From NCBI GenBank assembly GCA_020624805.1, contig JAHKVW010000069.1, positions 1-42,123 on the forward strand: a stretch of 42,123 bases of DNA, written 5' to 3'. Source of the DNA: a bacterium (lineage in GTDB: Bacteria; Bacillota; Clostridia; Oscillospirales; Acutalibacteraceae). Of this stretch, positions 1 to 7,594 are shown one piece after another. The notes beneath the pieces were generated by a model. The model was not told the origin of the DNA and ran no database searches. It worked only from the letters and a program-made list of their open reading frames with translations. How positions within the stretch are numbered: the stretch's first letter is position 1; each line of letters begins with the position of its first letter. The translations under genes were made by a program, and so were the position numbers.

Positions 1-634
1 GCAGTCTTATTCCCATCGGGCCGTAAAGATACTTGTGTCCCGGACAGCAAACATAGTCGTGTCTGTGACGCAGCATGTCGAGCGGGAAAACGCCGGCGCT
101 TTGGGCGGCGTCCAGACAGAACAGTATACCGTAGCTATGAGCTAAAGCGCAAAGTCGTTCTGTCGGCAATCGATAGCCAATAACGTTGGAGGCGTGGGTG
201 CATAGGATCAACCGCGTGCGGGAATTGATCTTTTTACGAAAATTCGAGATAGTCGCTTCATCGTCACCGATTACAACGTCGGCGATATCAAAGTTGATCT
301 CCCCTATCTCGCTGAGCTGATACAGCGGTCGGTATACCGCGTTGTGCTCTAAGGAGGAGATCACCACATGATCGCCGTGATGGAGTACGCCCTTAATGAC
401 CGTGTTCAGGGATTGGGTGCAGCCGGGTGTGAAGATGACGGCTTCGGGTGACGACACGTGAAAGAAAGCCGCGATCGTCTCGCGCGCCTCGTACACCATC
501 CGCGCTGTTTGCAGGGATTGCCGATAGCCGCCTCTGCCGGGGTTGAAGCCATAGCTCCTGACCGCCTGCTGTACCGCGCGGATCACCTGCGGTGGCTTTG
601 GATACGTGGTGGCGGAGTTATCGAGATAGATCAC
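1..634 (-). CDS. Cysteine desulfurase-like class V aminotransferase (3' end beyond window)
   Basis: This PLP-dependent enzyme probably removes sulfur (or selenium) from cysteine-type substrates. About 211 codons are visible. The protein begins VIYLDNSATTYPKPP, the usual N-terminus of the family, and a GHKYLYGP segment near the window edge holds the probable PLP-binding lysine. The C-terminal half, with the catalytic cysteine loop, lies outside the window. I chose the GTG start at 634 because it overlaps the stop of the upstream DUF3343 gene as GTGA, which implies translational coupling. The type resembles the small cysteine desulfurases often found beside DUF3343. The family assignment is strong; the precise substrate cannot be read from the sequence. 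Confidence 0.88.
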   Translation of the reverse strand, partial: MIYLDNSATTYPKPPQVIRAVQQAVRSYGFNPGRGGYRQSLQTARMVYEARETIAAFFHVSSPEAVIFTPGCTQSLNTVIKGVLHHGDHVVISSLEHNAVYRPLYQLSEIGEINFDIADVVIGDDEATISNFRKKINSRTRLILCTHASNVIGYRLPTERLCALAHSYGILFCLDAAQSAGVFPLDMLRHRHDYVCCPGHKYLYGPMGIRL

Positions 635-858
635 GGCTTCTCCCGCTCCGCTCTGCCGAGAACGCGGACGCCCTTTTGCCGCAGGAGCTTTTCCGCTTCA
701 TCGGTTCGGTTCGGTACAAACAGGCAGTAACCGCAGGATTTGATATTCACATTTTTGGGCGTGCGCTGAATATAAGAACGGATCTGATATTGTTCCAAAA
801 TACTCTTTGCTTTCATCGCGTAGGTCACGGAAGGCAAAAGTATCAATTCATTTTTCAT
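631..858 (-). CDS. DUF3343 protein, putative sulfur/selenium carrier
   Basis: This 75-residue protein starts MKNELILLPSVTYAMKAKSI. A longer frame from 903 exists, but the ATG at 858 has an AGAGGTG ribosome-binding site eight bases upstream, so it is preferred. DUF3343 proteins are small, ferredoxin-fold-like proteins; some are proposed to carry sulfur or selenium. The single pair of cysteine-bearing residues here is in the segment KSCGYCLF (about residues 41-48), a CxxC arrangement that could carry a persulfide. Its stop overlaps the start of the downstream cysteine desulfurase, so the two are almost certainly made together, and this protein may accept the sulfur released by that enzyme. The carrier role is inference from family and context. 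Confidence 0.8.
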   Translation of the reverse strand: MKNELILLPSVTYAMKAKSILEQYQIRSYIQRTPKNVNIKSCGYCLFVPNRTDEAEKLLRQKGVRVLGRAEREKP

Positions 859-928
859 AAAAAAAACACCTCTGTTCCCTATCAGTCTATGATAGAAAAA
901 CAAAGGTGTGACGCGTGCGTCTTTTTCC

Positions 929-956
929 GTTATAACAATAACAGTGATGTTTTCAA
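929..956 (-). promoter_or_regulatory. Candidate sigma-A promoter for the DUF3343-desulfurase pair
   Basis: Read on the minus strand there is TTGAAA, a 16-base spacer and TATAAC, placed between the dapB stop and the DUF3343 start. It would give a leader of about 65 bases. Assigned by consensus match only. Confidence 0.5.
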
Positions 957-966
957 TAGAGAATAA

Positions 967-1716
967 TCATCCCTTTAATACATCCGACATATCATACAAT
1001 CCGGCGGGCTTGTCCTTCATGTAGGCGGCGGCATTGACAGCGCCGGCCGCGAATACGCCCTTGCTCTGTGCCTGATGCTTTAAGGAAACGACCTCGTCAT
1101 GACCCGCGAAGATGACCTCATGCTCGCCGACGATCGTACCGCCGCGGATGGAGTGGATACCGATCTCATTATGCTCGCGTCTTTTGCGGTACGCGTGACG
1201 GTCATAGACATACTGAGCGCCGCCGATCTCCTCATTGATCGCGTCGGCGATCATCAGCGCGGTGCCGGAGGGCGCGTCGATCTTGAGATTGTGATGCTTC
1301 TCCACCACTTCGATATCAAAGCTGTTGTACAGCACCTTAGCCGCCATCTTGGACAGCGCGATCAGCACGTTGATGCCCAGCGACATGTTGCCGGAATAGA
1401 ATACAGGGATCTGTTTCGCGGTATCTTTGATCTTCTGCACCTGCGCGTCGGAAAAACCGGTGGTGCAGATGATGACGGGAGTTTGATTCTTCACGGCGAA
1501 GGCGAGCATATCATCGAGCACCAGCGGATTGGAAAAGTCGATGATAACGTCGGGCTTGTCCTGAACGTCATAAAAACAGGTGTATACGGGATATGCTTTG
1601 TCGCCATCGGCGATATCGACGCCGCAGGATATCATCGTATCCTCGCGCTCGTTGATGCAAGCTTCCACAGCCTGTCCCATTTTACCGAGACAGCCGTTTA
1701 ACAATACCTTGATCAT
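967..1716 (-). CDS. dapB: 4-hydroxy-tetrahydrodipicolinate reductase
   Basis: DapB reduces the unstable dihydrodipicolinate precursor made by DapA, using NAD(P)H, on the route to diaminopimelate and lysine. The 249-residue protein is the usual length. A glycine-rich nucleotide-binding loop, GCLGKMGQAV, lies at residues 8-17. The catalytic segment EKHHNLKIDAPSGTA covers about residues 139-153, with the paired histidines near 141-142 and lysine 145. A strong AAGGAGG site precedes the ATG. It is the last gene of asd-dapA-dapB on the minus strand, separated from dapA by an unusually long 167-base gap that holds hairpins. Function is very secure. Confidence 0.97.
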   Translation of the reverse strand: MIKVLLNGCLGKMGQAVEACINEREDTMISCGVDIADGDKAYPVYTCFYDVQDKPDVIIDFSNPLVLDDMLAFAVKNQTPVIICTTGFSDAQVQKIKDTAKQIPVFYSGNMSLGINVLIALSKMAAKVLYNSFDIEVVEKHHNLKIDAPSGTALMIADAINEEIGGAQYVYDRHAYRKRREHNEIGIHSIRGGTIVGEHEVIFAGHDEVVSLKHQAQSKGVFAAGAVNAAAYMKDKPAGLYDMSDVLKG

Positions 1717-1740
1717 AAGAAAACCTCCTTATATGGGCTT

Positions 1741-1796
1741 CACAATGACTGTTAAATTAACAACATTGTGAAACAGGGCGAAGTGCTTCGCCCTGT
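1741..1796. promoter_or_regulatory. Nested inverted repeats in the dapA-dapB gap
   Basis: Two structures stand side by side. CACAATG at 1741-1747 is inverted as CATTGTG at 1764-1770 and encloses the palindrome GTTAAATTAAC (1751-1761). Next to it, an 11-base stem (1773-1783 with 1786-1796, GGGCGAAG against CTTCGCCC) is separated by two bases. On the minus strand the second hairpin is followed by TGTTTC, so it is at best a weak terminator. They may form an attenuator, an RNA processing signal or an operator between dapA and dapB; the sequence does not decide. Confidence 0.5.
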
Positions 1797-1883
1797 GTGT
1801 TTGAATATGAATTTGTTCTAATCCCGCCGTCGATAGAAGGACATGGTGATCCAAAGGCGGAATGAAGTGAAGCGTCACGCTTC

Positions 1884-2783
1884 TTACGCGTATTTACCGA
1901 TCAGATTGTACTTTGCCAGACAATCCTTGAGATCGTGATAGCCCGAATAGCTCATCGGCACGAGCGGCAGTCTGCACTCGCCTGCGTTGAAGCCGATCAG
2001 GTTCATCGCGGTCTTGACGGGGATCGGGTTGACGTCGGAGAACATGATATCCATCAGCTCAACATAGTGGAAATTCAGCTTGGAGGCTTCCACAAAGTTG
2101 TTGTTCAGGCACAGCTCGCAGATCTCATGCATTTCTTTCGGACAGAAGTTGGAGAATACCGAGATAACGCCCAAAGCGCCCAGAGACATGAAGGGCACGG
2201 TCTGGTCGTCGTTGCCGGAATAGATATCCAATCTGTCGCCGCACAGAGAACGTGTCTGTGATACGCTGGAGATATCGCCGTTCGCTTCTTTGGTCGCGAC
2301 GATGTTTTCATGCTTGCACAACTCCGCGTAGGTCTTGGGCTTGATATTGCAGCCGGTACGCGAAGGTACATTGTACAGGATCATCGGCAGATCGATGTTG
2401 TCCGCGATGGTGGTGAAGTGGCGGATCAAACCGTTCTGCGAAGTCTTATTATAATAAGGTGTGACGGATAACAGCGCGTCTGCGCCGGACGCCTCAGCGG
2501 ATTTGCTCAGCTCGATCGCCGTGCTGGTATCGTTGGAACCGGTACCAGCGATAACGGGGATACGACCGTTGATACGCTCGCAGACAAAGGATAATACCTC
2601 GCAATGCTCCTTGACGGTCAGGGTAGCCGCCTCGCCGGTAGTACCACACGCGATGATCGCATCGGTACCGTTCTCAACCTGGAATTCGAGTAAACGCGCC
2701 AGCTCTTCAAAATTGACGGAACCGTCGCTGTGCATCGGGGTAATCAGCGCTACGCCGGCACCTGTAAAAATATGCTTATTCAT
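1884..2783 (-). CDS. dapA: 4-hydroxy-tetrahydrodipicolinate synthase
   Basis: DapA condenses pyruvate with aspartate semialdehyde, the committed step to diaminopimelate and lysine. The protein has 299 residues, the family norm. It shows the pyruvate-binding GTTGE at residues 47-51, the YNVPSRTGCN segment with the active-site tyrosine near 137, and the Schiff-base lysine at 165 in ATKEANGD. An AGGAGG site sits just upstream of the ATG. It lies downstream of asd, which makes its substrate, with an 85-base gap that contains part of a heptamer repeat. No feedback-resistance change can be judged from sequence alone. Confidence 0.97.
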   Translation of the reverse strand: MNKHIFTGAGVALITPMHSDGSVNFEELARLLEFQVENGTDAIIACGTTGEAATLTVKEHCEVLSFVCERINGRIPVIAGTGSNDTSTAIELSKSAEASGADALLSVTPYYNKTSQNGLIRHFTTIADNIDLPMILYNVPSRTGCNIKPKTYAELCKHENIVATKEANGDISSVSQTRSLCGDRLDIYSGNDDQTVPFMSLGALGVISVFSNFCPKEMHEICELCLNNNFVEASKLNFHYVELMDIMFSDVNPIPVKTAMNLIGFNAGECRLPLVPMSYSGYHDLKDCLAKYNLIGKYA

Positions 2784-2843
2784 AAAGAATCCTCCTGATA
2801 AATGTGATAAAAAGGAGTATTAACATCAATGATCGATCAATAA

Positions 2844-2868
2844 ATCACTGACCACTGATCACTCGTTA
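2844..2868. repeat. Heptamer repeat block, solo copy after asd
   Basis: These 25 bases are identical to 36032-36056, the right end of the element in the V-ATPase operon. Read on the minus strand they are about three units of AGTGRTY following TAACGAG. The block begins immediately after the asd stop codon. Confidence 0.75.
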
Positions 2869-3954
2869 TCAGTCCATGTAGCCCTCGGCGCAAAGCAGCT
2901 CAGCCATCAAAACCGCGCCGCCTGCCGCACCGCGCAGGGTGTTGTGGGACATACAGACGAACTTCATATCATACTGGGTATCGGGTCTGAGTCGACCGAC
3001 GGATACCGCCATGCCGCCCTCGAGCATACGCTCAGACTTGATCTGAGGTCTGTCGGGTTCGGTGAAATAATGCAGGAACTGCTTGGGAGCGGAAGGAAGC
3101 TCGAGCTCCTGTGCTCTGCCCTTATAGTTGTTCCAGATATCGATGATCTCCTCGACACTCGGCTTCTCTTCAACGCCGAAGTCGATGAATACCGCGGCGG
3201 TGTGACCATCCGAGACAGGTACACGCAGGCACTGTGAGGTGATCGCGATGTCATCCGCGTTGACAATCTTGTCGCCCTCGATATGACCCCAGAGCTTCAA
3301 GGGCTCCTGCTCGCTCTTCTCTTCCTCACCGCCGATATACGGGATCAGGTTGTCGACCATCTCGGGCCAGCGCTCAAAGGTCTTACCGGCGCCGGAGATC
3401 GCCTGATAGGTGCAGGCAAGGACTTTGTTGACCTTATATTTCTCCTTTAAGGGATGGATCGCGGGAACATAGCTCTGCAAGGAGCAATTGGACTTGACGG
3501 CGATGAAGCCGCGTTTGGTTCCCAGACGCTTTCTCTGCGCGTGGATGATCTCGGCGTGATCGGGATTGATCTCGGGAACAATCATCGGCACATCAGGTGT
3601 ACCGCGGTTCGCGGAGTTGTTGGAGACGACAGGGCACTCAGCCTTGGCGTAAGCCTCCTCCAGCGCCTTGATCTCATCTTTCTTCATATCAACAGCGCAG
3701 AATACGAAGTCGACCTTCGCGGCGACCGCCTCTACATCGGCGGCGTCCATCATGACCATATCTTTGATGTTCGCGGGGATCGGAGCGGTCATCGCCCATC
3801 TGCCCTCGACAGCCTCGGCATAGGTTTTGCCGGCACTGCGCTTGGACGCGGCGACAGCGGTGACATTGAACCACGGGTGATTTTCGAGCAAGAGAGAGAA
3901 TCTCTGACCCACCATGCCCGTGGCGCCGATAATTCCGACATTAAACGTTTTCAT
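2869..3954 (-). CDS. asd: Aspartate-semialdehyde dehydrogenase
   Basis: This enzyme reduces aspartyl phosphate to aspartate semialdehyde with NADPH, feeding lysine, methionine and threonine synthesis. It has 361 residues. The N-terminal nucleotide loop GATGMVGQRF is at residues 10-19, the catalytic cysteine is C157 in KSNCSLQ, and QAISGAGKT follows. Its length and sequence style resemble the archaeal/fungal-type branch of the family, which also occurs in Clostridia. A GGGAGG site precedes the ATG. It leads the asd-dapA-dapB operon, divergent from queA, with its own strong promoter about 100 bases upstream. Confidence 0.96.
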   Translation of the reverse strand: MKTFNVGIIGATGMVGQRFSLLLENHPWFNVTAVAASKRSAGKTYAEAVEGRWAMTAPIPANIKDMVMMDAADVEAVAAKVDFVFCAVDMKKDEIKALEEAYAKAECPVVSNNSANRGTPDVPMIVPEINPDHAEIIHAQRKRLGTKRGFIAVKSNCSLQSYVPAIHPLKEKYKVNKVLACTYQAISGAGKTFERWPEMVDNLIPYIGGEEEKSEQEPLKLWGHIEGDKIVNADDIAITSQCLRVPVSDGHTAAVFIDFGVEEKPSVEEIIDIWNNYKGRAQELELPSAPKQFLHYFTEPDRPQIKSERMLEGGMAVSVGRLRPDTQYDMKFVCMSHNTLRGAAGGAVLMAELLCAEGYMD

Positions 3955-4057
3955 ATTATATACCTCCCAATTTCAAAAAAACAGTTGAGTTTTTTCCAAT
4001 AATAATATATTATATGATAGGCAAATTCATACAGATGTATAATTTACGTCATGTTAT

Positions 4058-4086
4058 AATATACCATTCCGTTGCGGATTTGTCAA
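4058..4086 (-). promoter_or_regulatory. Strong sigma-A promoter of asd-dapA-dapB
   Basis: On the minus strand: TTGACA (4081-4086), exactly 17 bases, TATATT (4058-4063). The predicted leader is about 95 bases long, too short for a lysine riboswitch, and none of its conserved parts is visible. Confidence 0.75.
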
Positions 4087-4125
4087 TTTCAATTATGTAA
4101 CAACTGCGTTTTTTGAGGTCAATGT

Positions 4126-5151
4126 ATGAAGACAAGTGATTTTTACTATGATTTACCGCAGGAACAGATCGCGCAAACGCCGATCGAACCGCGAGATCAT
4201 TCCCGATTGATGGTGCTTCACCGTGAGAATGATGAGATCGAGCACCGCCATTTTTATGATATAATCGACTATCTCAACGAGGGCGATTGTCTGATCGTCA
4301 ATGACTCCCGCGTGATCCCCGCGCGCATCTACGGCGTCAAGGAGGATACCGGCGCGAAGATCGAATTCCTGCTGTTGAAGCAGCTCAGCGGCGATCGGTG
4401 GGAAACGCTGGTCAAGCCCGGTAAGAAAGCGAAGATCGGCGCTAAGTTCATTTTCGGCAACGGGCTGCTCAAAGCCGAGGTCATCGATATCGTGGACGAC
4501 GGCAACCGTATCGTCGAATTGCAAAGTGAGGAAAACATCTATACCACCCTCGACAAGATCGGTCAAATGCCTCTCCCCCCCTATATCACCGCAAAGCTCG
4601 AGGATCAGGAGCGCTATCAGACGGTCTATTCCCATGAGCTCGGCTCAGCCGCCGCTCCGACTGCCGGTCTGCATTTCACCAATGAGCTGCTCGATCGGAT
4701 CCGCGCGAAGGGTGTGAAGATCGGATACGTCACGCTCCATGTCGGCTTAGGCACGTTCCGACCCGTCAAGGTCGATGACGTCACCAAGCATAAAATGCAC
4801 AGCGAGCATTATGAGATACCCGCAGAGACCGCCGAGCTGATCCGCCATACGAAAGCAAACGGAAAACGTGTGATCGCGGTCGGTACGACCTCCTGCCGTA
4901 CGCTCGAAAGTGTCGCGGCGGAATACGGCGAGATCAAAGCCTGTGACGGCTTTACCGATATTTTCATTTATCCCGGCTTTGAATTCAAGGTGCTCGACGG
5001 ACTGATCACCAATTTCCATCTGCCCGAAAGCACGCTTATCATGCTGGTATCCGCATTTTACGGCTACGATAAGACGATGAAAGCATATGAGGTCGCGGTC
5101 AGGGAGAAATACCGCTTTTTCTCCTTCGGCGACGCAATGTTGATTGTTTAG
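4126..5151 (+). CDS. queA: S-adenosylmethionine:tRNA ribosyltransferase-isomerase
   Basis: QueA transfers and rearranges the ribosyl part of SAM onto preQ1-modified tRNA to give epoxyqueuosine. The protein has 341 residues, typical of the family, and opens [19 protein letters not shown]. Conserved blocks such as [14 protein letters not shown] and [11 protein letters not shown] occur mid-protein, and [18 protein letters not shown] lies near the end. The ATG at 4126 is preferred over one at 4122, which is in another frame and closes quickly; a GAGG lies seven bases upstream. In many Firmicutes queA is directly followed by tgt; here a toxin-antitoxin pair lies between them. Confidence 0.97.
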   Translation: MKTSDFYYDLPQEQIAQTPIEPRDHSRLMVLHRENDEIEHRHFYDIIDYLNEGDCLIVNDSRVIPARIYGVKEDTGAKIEFLLLKQLSGDRWETLVKPGKKAKIGAKFIFGNGLLKAEVIDIVDDGNRIVELQSEENIYTTLDKIGQMPLPPYITAKLEDQERYQTVYSHELGSAAAPTAGLHFTNELLDRIRAKGVKIGYVTLHVGLGTFRPVKVDDVTKHKMHSEHYEIPAETAELIRHTKANGKRVIAVGTTSCRTLESVAAEYGEIKACDGFTDIFIYPGFEFKVLDGLITNFHLPESTLIMLVSAFYGYDKTMKAYEVAVREKYRFFSFGDAMLIV

Positions 5152-5191
5152 AGGCTATATCGATTCATCTTATACACTTCATTATAAATCG

Positions 5192-5220
5192 TTGACACTC
5201 AAATAAAACTAATATATCAT
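5192..5220 (+). promoter_or_regulatory. Sigma-A promoter of the toxin-antitoxin pair
   Basis: TTGACA at 5192-5197, a 17-base spacer and TATCAT at 5215-5220. A GGAGG site at 5240-5244 then serves the antitoxin ATG at 5253. It is one of the best consensus promoters in the window. Confidence 0.75.
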
Positions 5221-5252
5221 ACAGATATAAAGCGAGAACGGAGGCTTTCAGA

Positions 5253-5432
5253 ATGAGCGAAAGAGAATATGCAAAAAGTATCATAGATATTATTCCCGAT
5301 GAACAGTTAGGCGATGTCATTGAATACTTAATTAATTCGACAGATGAAACCCGTGATGAAGAAAAGTTCAAACTGGTATCTGCTCATGTTCTGAATAAGT
5401 ATCACAAAGCGTTTGAGGAGTTGGCAAAATGA
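5253..5432 (+). CDS. Small antitoxin partner of Doc toxin (59 aa)
   Basis: This 59-residue acidic protein starts MSEREYAKSIIDIIPDEQLG and ends NKYHKAFEELAK. It precedes a Doc toxin and their ATGA overlap shows translational coupling. The C-terminal helix resembles the tail by which Phd-type antitoxins wrap the toxin's active site, and the segment IIPDEQLGDVIEYL is common in small Firmicutes antitoxins. At 59 residues it is shorter than Phd (73) and I do not recognise a DNA-binding fold, so whether it represses its own promoter is open. Ribosome-binding site GGAGG lies eight bases upstream. The identification rests mainly on context and the tail; no database comparison was made. Confidence 0.75.
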   Translation: MSEREYAKSIIDIIPDEQLGDVIEYLINSTDETRDEEKFKLVSAHVLNKYHKAFEELAK

Positions 5433-5803
5433 TCAAATTCAGCAAAGAAAAGGTTTTGCTCTTACATGAATTGATTGCAAAAGAAACGGGCGGCGACGAG
5501 GGAGTACGAGATTTCGGACTTCTTGAAAGCGCATTAGAATCAGCTTATCAAACCTTTGACGGGACTGAGCTTTTTCCGTCAAAAGAAGAGAAAACCGCAA
5601 AGCTTGGTTTTTCTTTGATTTCAAATCACGCATTTGTTGACGGAAACAAACGTATCGGAATGTACGTAATGCTTGCTTTTCTTGAAATGAACGGGATTTA
5701 TATTTCACCTTCTGACGAAGACGTCATAAAAATCGGAATGGATGTTGCTTCCGGTAAAGCAAAATACGAAGATGTTTTGGATTGGATCAAACGATTTGAG
5801 TGA
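5429..5803 (+). CDS. doc: Doc-family toxin (Fic fold)
   Basis: The 124-residue protein has the Doc version of the Fic motif, HAFVDGNKR, at residues 67-75. As in phage P1 Doc, a lysine (K74) stands where AMP-transferring Fic enzymes have a glycine; P1 Doc uses this arrangement to phosphorylate EF-Tu and stop translation. Motif position and length match P1 Doc (126 residues, catalytic H66). The frame is intact, so the toxin is probably active and held by the overlapping antitoxin. Base use is more AT-rich than in queA and tgt on either side, consistent with later insertion. The EF-Tu target is known for the family and inferred here. Confidence 0.9.
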   Translation: MIKFSKEKVLLLHELIAKETGGDEGVRDFGLLESALESAYQTFDGTELFPSKEEKTAKLGFSLISNHAFVDGNKRIGMYVMLAFLEMNGIYISPSDEDVIKIGMDVASGKAKYEDVLDWIKRFE

Positions 5804-5820
5804 TGTAAACTATTACTTAG

Positions 5821-5849
5821 TTGCGATCTTGTCAGGTGCGGATTAAGAT
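5821..5849 (+). promoter_or_regulatory. Weak candidate promoter upstream of tgt
   Basis: TTGCGA, 17 bases, TAAGAT. Directly after it a weak stem (AGGTGCG with CGCGCCT, 5834-5858) is followed by ACTTTTT and could terminate the toxin transcript. Both calls are tentative. Confidence 0.3.
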
Positions 5850-5946
5850 TTCGCGCCTTACTTTTTCATAATCATCGTTTAGTAATATCCTATATTCCAT
5901 CAGCACCGGTGACGCGATGGCAATTCTTTAAGCAAAAGGAAATACT

Positions 5947-7077
5947 ATGTATACATTATTGAAACAAGAAGGAACAGCTCGACGCGGCGAGTTCAAAACC
6001 GTTCACGGCACGGTACAGATGCCCGCGTTTATGAATGTCGCGACCTGTGCAGCGATCAAGGGCGGGTTATCCGCGTATGATCTGCAACATATCCACACAC
6101 AGGTCATGCTGAGCAATACCTATCATCTTCATCTGCGTCCGGGTGATGAGACGGTCAAGAAGCTCGGCGGTCTGCACAAGATGACCGGATGGAACGGCGT
6201 GATCCTCACCGACTCCGGCGGGTTTCAGGTCTTTTCACTGGCGAAACTGAATAACATCACCGAAGAGGGCGTTGTGTTCAACTCCCACATCGACGGCAAA
6301 CGCATCTTTATGGGACCCGAGGAGAGTATGCGGATCCAGTCGAACTTAGGCTCGACCATCGCGATGGCATTCGACGAGTGCGTGGAAAATCCCGCGCCGT
6401 ATGACTACGCAAAGGCTTCTGTCAAACGCACCACCAACTGGCTCAACCGCTGTAAGGCGGAGATGGACAGGCTCAATTCGCTTGACGATACCATCAATCC
6501 GCATCAAATGCTCTTCGGTATCAATCAGGGCGCGACCTATTGCGATTTGCGGATCGATCACATGAAGGAGATCGCCGCGCTTGACCTCGACGGCTACGCG
6601 ATCGGCGGACTGGCTGTCGGCGAGCCTGCCGAAACGATGTATGAGATCATCGAGGCAGTGGAACCCTTCGCGCCGAAGGATAAGCCTCGCTACTTAATGG
6701 GCGTCGGCACACCGGTCAACATCCTCGAGGCGGTGTACAGAGGCGTCGATCTGTTCGACTGCGTCATGCCCTCGCGCAACGCAAGACACGGTCATCTGTT
6801 CACGTGGAGCGGGATCATCAATATCATGAACGCAAAATATGAGCTCGACGAAAATCCGATCGACAACGAATGTGACTGTCCCGTGTGTCAGCATCATACC
6901 CGCGCCTATCTCAGACATCTGTTCAAAGCAAAGGAAATGCTCGGTATGCGGCTGGCTGTCATGCACAATTTGTACTTCTACAATACGCTGATGCAGAAAA
7001 TACGTGACAATTTAGACGCGGGTAGCTATGAGGTTTTCTATCAAAAATACAGAAATATACTCGATAAGCGGATATAA
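5947..7077 (+). CDS. tgt: tRNA-guanine transglycosylase
   Basis: Tgt swaps guanine-34 of GUN-anticodon tRNAs for preQ1, the step before QueA. The 376-residue protein shows the proton-handling aspartate D89 in TDSGGFQVF and the nucleophile D271 in VDLFDCVMPSRNARHG. The zinc site is CDCPVC (C309, C311, C314) with H340 in AVMHN, and GGLAVGE is the substrate loop. All catalytic residues are present, so it should be active. It starts 143 bases after the Doc toxin. Function is certain at family level; preQ1 rather than archaeosine precursor follows from the bacterial context with queA. Confidence 0.97.
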   Translation: MYTLLKQEGTARRGEFKTVHGTVQMPAFMNVATCAAIKGGLSAYDLQHIHTQVMLSNTYHLHLRPGDETVKKLGGLHKMTGWNGVILTDSGGFQVFSLAKLNNITEEGVVFNSHIDGKRIFMGPEESMRIQSNLGSTIAMAFDECVENPAPYDYAKASVKRTTNWLNRCKAEMDRLNSLDDTINPHQMLFGINQGATYCDLRIDHMKEIAALDLDGYAIGGLAVGEPAETMYEIIEAVEPFAPKDKPRYLMGVGTPVNILEAVYRGVDLFDCVMPSRNARHGHLFTWSGIINIMNAKYELDENPIDNECDCPVCQHHTRAYLRHLFKAKEMLGMRLAVMHNLYFYNTLMQKIRDNLDAGSYEVFYQKYRNILDKRI

Positions 7078-7090
7078 TGCAACTTTATAC

Positions 7091-7119
7091 TTGCAAAAAT
7101 CATTCTTACCTGTTATAAT
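7091..7119 (+). promoter_or_regulatory. Sigma-A promoter of yajC
   Basis: TTGCAA at 7091-7096, 17 bases, and a perfect TATAAT at 7114-7119, in the gap after tgt. It lets yajC be transcribed independently of queA-tgt. Confidence 0.7.
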
Positions 7120-7150
7120 AACTTGGAATAATTTGAAAGGAAGTTAAATT

Positions 7151-7552
7151 ATGTTTGGTTCAGGATCCGGCGGCAGCTGGTGGATTATTTTAATTTATGT
7201 AGGTCTGTTCGCAGTTCTTTACTTCTTGCTCATTCGTCCGAATTCGAAGAAGAAGAAACAGGAACAGGAAATGCGCAACAATATCCAGATCGGTGATGAT
7301 ATCACGACGATCGGCGGTATTCAGGGCAGAATCATCGCGGTCAAAGAAGAAGAGGACGCTTTCGTGATCGAAACGGGTCCCGACCGTACCAAGATGAAGT
7401 TCAAAAAATGGGCGATCTCCAGCGTCGATACCGTCAAGGAAACGACTACCGAAAAGAAAACAACGGCGGATAAGTTCCAGGAGCTTCAGGAGCGCCGCGC
7501 CGCGAAGAAAGCCGCGAAGGAAGAAAAGAAAGCACAAAAAAATAACGAATAA
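7151..7552 (+). CDS. yajC: Preprotein translocase accessory subunit YajC
   Basis: YajC is a small membrane protein that associates with SecDF-YidC at the Sec translocon. The 133-residue protein has one membrane segment near residues 10-30 (WWIILIYVGLFAVLYFLLI), followed by the conserved RPNSKKKK basic patch and a DDITTIGGIQGRI domain (about 53-65). A charged lysine/glutamate-rich tail extends over the last 35 residues. AAGGAAG precedes the ATG. It follows tgt, its usual neighbour, and ends at a strong hairpin terminator. Confidence 0.93.
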   Translation: MFGSGSGGSWWIILIYVGLFAVLYFLLIRPNSKKKKQEQEMRNNIQIGDDITTIGGIQGRIIAVKEEEDAFVIETGPDRTKMKFKKWAISSVDTVKETTTEKKTTADKFQELQERRAAKKAAKEEKKAQKNNE

Positions 7553-7557
7553 TGGAT

Positions 7558-7594
7558 TTCACCCCTGCATAGAGTGTACAGGGGTGAATTTTTT
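7558..7594 (+). terminator. Rho-independent terminator overlapping the next gene's ribosome-binding site
   Basis: TTCACCCCTG (7558-7567) pairs with CAGGGGTGAA (7579-7588) across an 11-base loop and is followed by six T. The AGGGGTG in the right arm is the only ribosome-binding site for the ATG at 7595, so the same bases serve both signals. Confidence 0.85.

Noticed and set aside
3955-4057. Lysine riboswitch in the asd leader
   Set aside because: The leader is only about 95 bases, AT-rich and lacks the conserved multi-helix core of the lysine riboswitch.
5804-5946. PreQ1 riboswitch upstream of tgt
   Set aside because: No compact pseudoknot pattern or conserved A-rich tail before the start codon; only a weak hairpin is present.
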